This document shows positions 31,706 through 36,576 of a DNA stretch of 36,576 nt, piece by piece. A model generated the notes under the pieces. It was given only the letters and a program-made list of their open reading frames with translations. It did no database searches and had not been told where the DNA came from. Source of the stretch: Ruminococcus sp. (GTDB taxonomy: Bacteria > Bacillota > Clostridia > Oscillospirales > Acutalibacteraceae). Location: the NCBI GenBank assembly GCA_017481885.1, contig JAFUOM010000105.1, positions 1 to 36,576 on the forward strand. Reading direction: 5' to 3'. Both the position numbers and the translations under genes were made by a program. Every line of letters begins with the position of its first letter. The first letter of the stretch is position 1.

Positions 31706-32485
31706 TCAGTGAGTTAAATCGGTGTTTTTATAATATATAATCATCAAGCCCTTTAAAAGCAACTCACTGTCAAGGATAATATCCCTTTTGCACAACGGAA
31801 CAATCGTCTCAGCAAGACCGCCTGTTGCAACAACTGTGCACTTTTCGTTGAGTTCATCCTCGATTCGCTCAACAATGCCGTCAAGTGCACATGCGCTTGA
31901 ATACATAATACCGTTTTTCATACAGTCCACAGTATTTGTTCCGATGATTTTTGTAGGAACTTCAAACGCGATTTTCGGCAACTGTGAAGTGCGTCTTGTC
32001 AAAGCATCAGCAGAAATACCCACACCGCTCATAATAAGACCGCCGATATACTGCTTTTCTTTGTTAATTACAGAAATTGTAGTTGCTGTTCCCATATCAA
32101 TAATAATCTGTGGCAAAGGATATTGTTTTATACCTGCAACAGCGTCTACAACCAAATCACTGCCAAGTTGTGCAGGGTTGTCAATACGAATCGCAAGACC
32201 TGTTTTCATTCCCGGAGAAACCACCATTACATCATCAAGCTTTGTGTACTTTTCGATGGCGTTTTTCACCGTGCTTGTAATACCCGGAACAACTGACGAA
32301 ATAATGGCACCTGCCAACATTGACGAGTTAAAGCCGTGGATATGAAGCACCATTCTGATAGTAGTTGCATACTCAATATCAGTAGCGGTATGGTTAGTAG
32401 AAACTCTCTCGCTAAACAAAATTTCGTTATCTTCAAAACAACCTACAACAATGTTTGTGTTGCCAATATCAATAGCAAGAATCAT
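31706..32485 (-). CDS. coaX: Type III pantothenate kinase
   Basis: Phosphorylates pantothenate, the first step to coenzyme A. The 259-residue ASKHA-fold protein has AIDIGNTN (4-11), ISSVVPG, IRIDNPAQLGSDLVVDAVAG, IIDMGTATTISV, GGLIMSGVGISADAL and VATGGLAE, all expected for CoaX, a feedback-insensitive kinase unlike CoaA. The ATG at 32483-32485 has GGAGG 6 bases upstream. It starts 11 bases after the stop of the panT-like gene, so the two share a message. With coaBC divergent on the far side, pantothenate entry and the first CoA steps lie together. Confidence 0.95.
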   Translation of the reverse strand: MILAIDIGNTNIVVGCFEDNEILFSERVSTNHTATDIEYATTIRMVLHIHGFNSSMLAGAIISSVVPGITSTVKNAIEKYTKLDDVMVVSPGMKTGLAIRIDNPAQLGSDLVVDAVAGIKQYPLPQIIIDMGTATTISVINKEKQYIGGLIMSGVGISADALTRRTSQLPKIAFEVPTKIIGTNTVDCMKNGIMYSSACALDGIVERIEDELNEKCTVVATGGLAETIVPLCKRDIILDSELLLKGLMIIYYKNTDLTH

Positions 32486-32496
32486 AGTGTACCTCC

Positions 32497-33129
32497 TTAT
32501 GATTTAAGGCCCTTGAGCTTTAACAGTGCAGTGCCGATTGGTGTAGTGATAAGAGTTGACGCTATCATTTCAAACACAGCGTTAATACCTACAAATGTAC
32601 AAATCCACACAAAGATGTTCTGACCTGCAATCATACCCTGAAGTTCAGGTGTGTTACCGTAAAGCAGTACGAGAGCTGTCATAAAGAATACTGTGTTCAA
32701 AAACGCCGCAAGAAAACCTATAACAGCACAGACAACAGACTGGCGTTTAATTTTTTTAGATAAAAAGTTGTAGATAAAACCAAGCAAAATTCCCACCAAA
32801 AGACGTGGAACAAAGCGTTGAATAAAAGCAAAAATCGGGTTGATTTCAAAGCAGATTACACCAAGAGCACTTGAGCCGCCGATACCAATACACTGCAAAA
32901 AGCTGGTAATTCCGAAAAGTGCACCGATGACACCGCCACCTTTAGGCCCTAAAACTATTGCCGCAATCGCAACAGGGATAACGTTGAATGTAATAGCCAA
33001 CATACCAACATTAAGGTAGCCCAAAGGAGTGCAAGATAAAATAATCATAATTGCACAAAGCAAGCCTAAAAGCACCAGTGATGTGGTTTTGTTGTGTTGC
33101 AAAGCGTTACGTGTGTTGTTTTTGTTCAT
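32497..33129 (-). CDS. ECF transporter S component, probably pantothenate (PanT-like)
   Basis: The substrate-binding membrane subunit of an energy-coupling-factor vitamin transporter, which works with a shared EcfAA'T module encoded elsewhere. The 210-residue protein has about six helices and family segments TPLGYLNVGMLAITFNVIP, VLGPKGGGVIGALFGITS and FVPRLLVGILLGF. S components differ in substrate; being in one operon with coaX and divergent to coaBC makes pantothenate the best guess (inference). The ATG at 33127-33129 has AGGAGG 8 bases upstream. A leader of about 120 bases contains interleaved inverted repeats. Confidence 0.88.
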   Translation of the reverse strand: MNKNNTRNALQHNKTTSLVLLGLLCAIMIILSCTPLGYLNVGMLAITFNVIPVAIAAIVLGPKGGGVIGALFGITSFLQCIGIGGSSALGVICFEINPIFAFIQRFVPRLLVGILLGFIYNFLSKKIKRQSVVCAVIGFLAAFLNTVFFMTALVLLYGNTPELQGMIAGQNIFVWICTFVGINAVFEMIASTLITTPIGTALLKLKGLKS

Positions 33130-33178
33130 TATGTTTTCCTCCTGTTATTATTCCCATAACGGGATATAAATACAAATT

Positions 33179-33247
33179 GCAGATACCTTTGCGTATGCAT
33201 CGTCAAATTTCAAAAAGTGAATATCTGCGTGTAAAACATCGCATACG
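33179..33247 (-). promoter_or_regulatory. Pseudoknot-like leader of the panT-coaX operon
   Basis: Two perfect 7-bp inverted repeats interleave: GCAGATA (33179-33185) with TATCTGC (33222-33228), and CGTATGC (33192-33198) with GCATACG (33241-33247). On the minus transcript this is the order A-B-A'-B' in reverse, i.e. an H-type pseudoknot of about 69 bases, 50 bases before the start codon. I do not recognise it as a known riboswitch. A TATAAT box lies just upstream on the minus strand, but without a good -35. Confidence 0.5.
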
Positions 33248-33315
33248 GTAGAATATTCTGCTATTTAATTATATAACATTTTTTTGAAATTTCCATATAT
33301 TTTTTAATAAAAATA

Positions 33316-33334
33316 TGATATACTGTCGATATCA
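33316..33334 (+). promoter_or_regulatory. coaBC extended -10 with overlapping palindrome
   Basis: TGATATACT (33316-33324) is an extended -10 for coaBC without a clear -35. The palindrome TGATAT (33316-33321) and ATATCA (33329-33334) with a 7-base gap covers the -10 and the expected start, the position of a repressor site. Confidence 0.5.
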
Positions 33335-33368
33335 TATCAAAAATGCAAACAAGAAAGGATAACACAAT

Positions 33369-34562
33369 ATGCTAAAAGGAAAAACTGTTGTTCTTGGTGT
33401 CACAGGCAGTATAGCCGCATACAAAATCGCAAACCTTGCACGAATGCTCAAAAAACTTCACTGCAATGTCCACGTGATTATGACACAAAATGCTACTAAT
33501 TTTATCAATCCGATAACTTTCGAAAGCCTTATTTCAAACAAGTGTCTGGTTGATACTTTTGACAGAAACTTCCAGTACAGCGTAGAGCACGTCGCCATAG
33601 CAAAACAGGCAGATGTATTTATGGTAGCTCCTGCTTCTGCTAACGTAATCGGCAAAATCGCAAACGGCATAGCAGACGATATGCTCACCACCACAATAAT
33701 GGCTTGTCCTTGCAAAAAGATTATCTCTCCTGCTATGAATCACAATATGCTGCACAATCCGATTGTTCAGCACAACATAGAAAAACTTAAAAACTTCGGC
33801 TACGAAATAGTAAAGCCTGACACCGGAATGCTTGCAAACGGAGACTTAGGCGACGGCAGAATGCCTGACGAAAGCGTTCTGCTTGAATATATAATAAAGG
33901 AAATTGCTTTTGAAAAAGATTTGAGTGGCAAAAAAGTCCTTGTAACCGCAGGTGCTACCCGTGAAGCCATTGACCCTGTAAGATTTATTACAAATCATTC
34001 AAGCGGAAAAATGGGCATAGCTATGGCACAAGCTGCTGTCAGACGCGGTGCAGATGTCACTCTTGTTAAAGCAAACACCGAGGTAAAAGCTCCTATGTTT
34101 GTAGAAACCATTGATGTTGTATCTGCAGAAGATATGTTCAACGCAGTAACTGATAGAGCAGACGAAACTGACATTATCATCAAAGCCGCCGCTGTTTCGG
34201 ACTACACCCCAAAACTCTGTGCTGACCAGAAAATCAAAAAAGCAGACGATGATATGTCAATAGAGTTAAAACGCACAAAAGATATCTTAAAGCACCTTGG
34301 TAAGAATAAAAAAGAAAACCAGATAATCTGTGGATTTTCTATGGAAACTCAAAATGTTCTTATTAACTCACAGAAAAAGCTGGTGTCAAAAAATTGCGAC
34401 ATAATTTGCGCTAACTCACTTGTTACAGAAGGTGCAGGCTTTGGCACAAATACAAACGTTATCACAATCATCACAAAAGATGGCCACAAAGAACTGCCGC
34501 TTATGACAAAAGACGAAGCCGCACATTGCATTCTCGACGTTATCGCAAAGATGATGCCTTAG
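33369..34562 (+). CDS. coaBC: Phosphopantothenate-cysteine ligase/decarboxylase, Cys replaced
   Basis: Bifunctional enzyme that joins cysteine to 4'-phosphopantothenate (CoaB) and decarboxylates the product to 4'-phosphopantetheine (CoaC). The 397-residue protein has the FMN-binding CoaC half (GVTGSIAAYK; His74 in VEHVAIAK; PAMN with Asn124) and the CoaB half (LVTAGATREAIDPVRF, SSGKMG, IKAAAVSDYTP, KIKK, TKDIL). In E. coli the substrate-recognition loop reads ACGDIGPGRM with Cys158, which reduces the enethiolate intermediate; here it reads ANGDLGDGRM, with Asn157 (codon 33837-33839). The ATG at 33369 has AAAGGAT upstream. It is divergent from panT-coaX. Confidence 0.94.
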   Translation: MLKGKTVVLGVTGSIAAYKIANLARMLKKLHCNVHVIMTQNATNFINPITFESLISNKCLVDTFDRNFQYSVEHVAIAKQADVFMVAPASANVIGKIANGIADDMLTTTIMACPCKKIISPAMNHNMLHNPIVQHNIEKLKNFGYEIVKPDTGMLANGDLGDGRMPDESVLLEYIIKEIAFEKDLSGKKVLVTAGATREAIDPVRFITNHSSGKMGIAMAQAAVRRGADVTLVKANTEVKAPMFVETIDVVSAEDMFNAVTDRADETDIIIKAAAVSDYTPKLCADQKIKKADDDMSIELKRTKDILKHLGKNKKENQIICGFSMETQNVLINSQKKLVSKNCDIICANSLVTEGAGFGTNTNVITIITKDGHKELPLMTKDEAAHCILDVIAKMMP

Positions 34563-34659
34563 CTTTGAAATTTAAAACTAAAACCATATACAGCTTAATA
34601 TAATGATAGTGCGTTTAAATAGTAGCGTAGCAAACGCACATATACACACGGAGGTTATT

Positions 34660-35154
34660 ATGAAAGAGATTTCAGCAAACAATTTACCTAAGTCAGCATT
34701 TGAAATGATTGGCAAGGACTGGATGCTTCTTACAGCAGGCAACGAGCATAAGTACAACACAATGACCGCTTCCTGGGGCGGACTCGGTGTGCTCTGGAAC
34801 AAAAACGTAGTGTTTGCGTTTGTTCGTCCTCAGCGTTTTACCTTTGATTTTATGAGCGACAATGACTACTTCTCCTGCTCATTCTTCAAAGAAGACTACA
34901 GAAACGCTCTCGCTTACTGCGGAAAATACTCAGGTCGTGACGTTGACAAAGCAAAAGAGTGCAACCTCACCCCTGACTTTGCTGAAAACGCACCGTACTT
35001 TGATGAGGCTGACACAGTTATAATCTGCAAAAAGCTATACGTTCAGCAGATGGATGAAAGCTCTATCATCGACGAAAGTGTAAAAGCTAACTACAATGGA
35101 GACGATTACCACCACGTATTCGTTGGCGAAATCGTAAAGGTACTCAAAAAGTAA
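34660..35154 (+). CDS. Flavin reductase-like (FMN-binding) protein
   Basis: A 164-residue cytoplasmic protein of the flavin reductase/FMN-binding split-barrel family. The segment YNTMTASWGGLGVLWNKN (about 32-49) followed by FVRPQRFTFDFM is typical of the small clostridial forms, which bind FMN and may act as flavin or flavodoxin-like reductases. There is no partner monooxygenase nearby, so the role is unknown. The ATG at 34660 has GGAGG 5 bases upstream; an in-frame ATG 19 codons earlier has no ribosome site. A TATAAT at 34599-34604 may be its -10. It is probably monocistronic. Confidence 0.87.
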   Translation: MKEISANNLPKSAFEMIGKDWMLLTAGNEHKYNTMTASWGGLGVLWNKNVVFAFVRPQRFTFDFMSDNDYFSCSFFKEDYRNALAYCGKYSGRDVDKAKECNLTPDFAENAPYFDEADTVIICKKLYVQQMDESSIIDESVKANYNGDDYHHVFVGEIVKVLKK

Positions 35155-35183
35155 TATACAAGCATTAAAATATACAAACATAA

Positions 35184-35220
35184 AAAGGCACGAAGTACAA
35201 AAAACTTCGTGCCTTTAATT
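35184..35220. terminator. Bidirectional terminator
   Basis: AAAGGCACGAAGT (35184-35196) pairs perfectly with ACTTCGTGCCTTT (35204-35216) around a 7-base loop, between the convergent flavoprotein and peptidase genes. Confidence 0.9.
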
Positions 35221-35227
35221 TATGTGT

Positions 35228-36040
35228 TTACTTAACAACAATCGCCTGGTATCCAAGCTGAGCATAACGCTCCTGTGAAATCTCCTTTGAGAAGCAGGAA
35301 ATACCACCGCTGACAGAATCGCCGAAATAGTAGTTTTCTTCGTCAAATCCGCACAGCATCATACAATGCTCATTCTGAAGCCACACTTCGGTATCGCCTT
35401 TATCGTGTCTTGCGTTTTCGTCAACATACTCTACAATCCAGGAGAACTTTTCGTACGGTTCGTCCATATATGTAGTCGCCCACACCATAACAGGAATGTC
35501 GTTAGCAACATACTTCTGGCACAGCTCATCAAGCGACACACCCGACAGTGCAATAGCCTGTTTGCTGTCACCAATCTCCGTAAGATATTTGTTCATACAC
35601 TTTGCCATTGCAGGGCTGTTTATGCCGTAGCCGTAACCATCGTACACAGTACCTGCAAATGCACAGTTCATATCAGGGCCGTACATATTGCCGTCTGAAC
35701 CATAGTAAACGTCGTAGCAGTACAGATAATTATCTGCAAACTGATACTCAGTGATGTCGTAACCCATAGTCTGCAACGTCATTGTGCAAGCGTAAGTCTC
35801 GCAACCATTTCTGAGTCCGTGCTGTGCAAGTGTAACGACGTTATCAATATGATGTTCCTTAACAATTTCACGTGGTTGAGTTTCCTCGTTTACAACAACA
35901 CCGCTATCGGGCGTTACCTGTGGCGCTCTGCTGTCCCTGATAACACAGTAAACAGAAATCACAAGCACACCCAGCATAAGGAAAACAACGACCATACAAA
36001 AGAAAAAACTAAACTCTTTGTTTTTCATACGGTATCTCAT
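35228..36040 (-). CDS. C39-like cysteine peptidase family, membrane-anchored
   Basis: A 270-residue protein with a short basic N terminus, one membrane segment (about 11-34) and an outer domain of the C39-like papain fold. Marks: GLRNGCETYACTMTLQTMGY with the likely catalytic Cys in NGCE, and NEHCMMLCGFDEENYYFGD with the catalytic His and downstream Asp. These free-standing, exported relatives of bacteriocin-processing peptidases are common in Firmicutes, with mostly unknown substrates. There is no ABC transporter attached. The ATG at 36038-36040 is preceded by a weak site (GAAGAA); a second ATG four codons in has none. Confidence 0.85.
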   Translation of the reverse strand: MRYRMKNKEFSFFFCMVVVFLMLGVLVISVYCVIRDSRAPQVTPDSGVVVNEETQPREIVKEHHIDNVVTLAQHGLRNGCETYACTMTLQTMGYDITEYQFADNYLYCYDVYYGSDGNMYGPDMNCAFAGTVYDGYGYGINSPAMAKCMNKYLTEIGDSKQAIALSGVSLDELCQKYVANDIPVMVWATTYMDEPYEKFSWIVEYVDENARHDKGDTEVWLQNEHCMMLCGFDEENYYFGDSVSGGISCFSKEISQERYAQLGYQAIVVK

Positions 36041-36225
36041 TTCTTCAACACATTATTACTAAGAGTATTTGCATAAGTATATTTTAACATAATTACACAG
36101 ATTAAGCAAGCTTTTAAGCCTTTTACATCATTTTTTGCGATTATATCAACTATTATATTGCACTATTGTCACAAATCGTATAAAATAAACGTAATATGGG
36201 CTGATATGTTATCATATATTGCCTA

Positions 36226-36254
36226 TTGCATTGATTTTGAAAGTTTGTTAAAAT
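36226..36254 (+). promoter_or_regulatory. Promoter of adhE
   Basis: TTGCAT (36226-36231), a 17-base spacer and TAAAAT (36249-36254). The leader would be about 75 bases and holds a small hairpin (AGAGG with CCTCT near 36273-36287). Confidence 0.65.
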
Positions 36255-36262
36255 ATTAACAG
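36245..36262 (+). promoter_or_regulatory. Rex (redox) operator
   Basis: TTGTTAA, four bases, TTAACAG: 13 of the 14 conserved positions of the clostridial Rex site (TTGTTAA-N4-TTAACAA). It covers the -10 box of adhE. Rex is a NADH/NAD+ sensor that leaves such sites when NADH is high, which would turn on adhE and use up NADH. Confidence 0.8.
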
Positions 36263-36336
36263 GTCAATGACAGAGGTATACCCTCTATCAGACCACAAAC
36301 TTAAAAATCACAATTTCATTCTGTATGGAGGATAAC

Positions 36337-36576
36337 ATGGAGAATAAAACATACGACATTATCGACTCAGTCGAAAAACTCGAAAGTGCTATCAAAAGCA
36401 TCAGAAAACAGCAGGAGATTTTTGCAACCTACACACAGGAGCAGGTAGACAAGATTTTCTTAGCTGCTGCTAGTGCTGCAAACAAAGCAAGAATTCCACT
36501 CGCTAAAATGGCTGTAGAAGAAACCGGTATGGGTGTAGTTGAAGACAAGGTTATCAAGAATAACTACGCATCTGAA
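36337..36576 (+). CDS. adhE: Bifunctional aldehyde/alcohol dehydrogenase (3' end missing)
   Basis: The first 80 residues of an enzyme that reduces acetyl-CoA to acetaldehyde and then ethanol with NADH. The visible part (start MENKTYDIIDSVEKLESAI; FATYTQEQVDKIFLAAASAA; KMAVEETGMGVVEDKVIKN) is the start of the CoA-acylating aldehyde dehydrogenase domain. Whether the alcohol dehydrogenase half follows cannot be seen, so a lone aldehyde dehydrogenase is possible. The ATG at 36337 has GGAGG 5 bases upstream. The Rex operator over its promoter fits a fermentative NADH sink. Confidence 0.85.
   Translation, partial: MENKTYDIIDSVEKLESAIKSIRKQQEIFATYTQEQVDKIFLAAASAANKARIPLAKMAVEETGMGVVEDKVIKNNYASE

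Noticed and set aside
33130-33260. A tetrahydrofolate, preQ1 or other known riboswitch before the panT-like gene
   Set aside because: None of the conserved cores I know for these classes is present; only the interleaved dyads can be supported.
1-36576. CRISPR arrays, tRNA or rRNA genes, insertion sequences, prophage
   Set aside because: No regularly spaced repeats, cloverleaf with a CCA-end context, transposase or phage motifs were seen on either strand.

Overview
The window (about 36.6 kb, moderate GC) reads like a chromosome segment of an anaerobic, Gram-positive Clostridia, most likely Oscillospirales/Ruminococcaceae near Ruminococcus bromii. The evidence is type I dockerins joined to starch-binding-like modules, a T-box leader, a split transketolase, an ECF vitamin transporter S component, a class B sortase, a Rex-type operator before adhE, and strong AGGAGG ribosome sites. 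I see no phage, insertion sequence, CRISPR array, tRNA or rRNA. Both edges cut genes: metH on the left and adhE on the right.

Layout. 1-2.9 kb: metH (5' end missing) and an RluA-type pseudouridine synthase. 3.0-3.5 kb: a small lipoprotein on the minus strand. 3.6-8.75 kb: the most interesting locus, a consensus promoter and T-box leader driving aspS, a gatA-like gene and gatB. The aspS product carries GatC fused to its C terminus. The GatA-like protein is short and lacks the catalytic Lys and cis-Ser of the glutaminase site. 8.8-15 kb: an AlaX-type editing protein, a GH3-like lipid-anchored or membrane protein, two transport and envelope genes, and a minus-strand operon of a membrane protein, a PP2C phosphatase and an L,D-transpeptidase-like protein without the usual Cys. 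15.2-20.8 kb: two surface proteins with dockerin and CBM26-like modules (an esterase lipoprotein and a metallophosphoesterase) around a cardiolipin synthase. 21.1-23.7 kb: a tiny protein with an SPQTGD sorting signal, a class B sortase and a LytR-CpsA-Psr protein. 23.7-29.6 kb: an AraC regulator, a ComEC-like metallo-beta-lactamase lipoprotein with an FkbM methyltransferase, two small membrane proteins (DUF4234, DUF2752), and asparaginase with a DMT transporter. 29.7-34.6 kb: split transketolase, then a coenzyme A block (coaX, a panT-like S component, and divergent coaBC). 34.6 kb to the end: a flavin reductase-like protein, a C39-like peptidase and adhE.

How the genes work together. The aspS-gatC/gatA-like/gatB operon is expected to make Asn-tRNA(Asn) in two steps: a non-discriminating AspRS (His31 fits this) charges tRNA(Asn) with Asp, and GatB with its partners amidates it. 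The T-box has a candidate AAC (Asn) specifier, so the operon would be induced when Asn-tRNA runs low. If the GatA-like subunit really cannot hydrolyse glutamine, the complex would need free ammonia or another donor. This is my best candidate for an undescribed variant system. Elsewhere, panT-like, coaX and coaBC form a pantothenate uptake and CoA synthesis set, and the sortase with its small neighbour forms a plausible enzyme and substrate pair.
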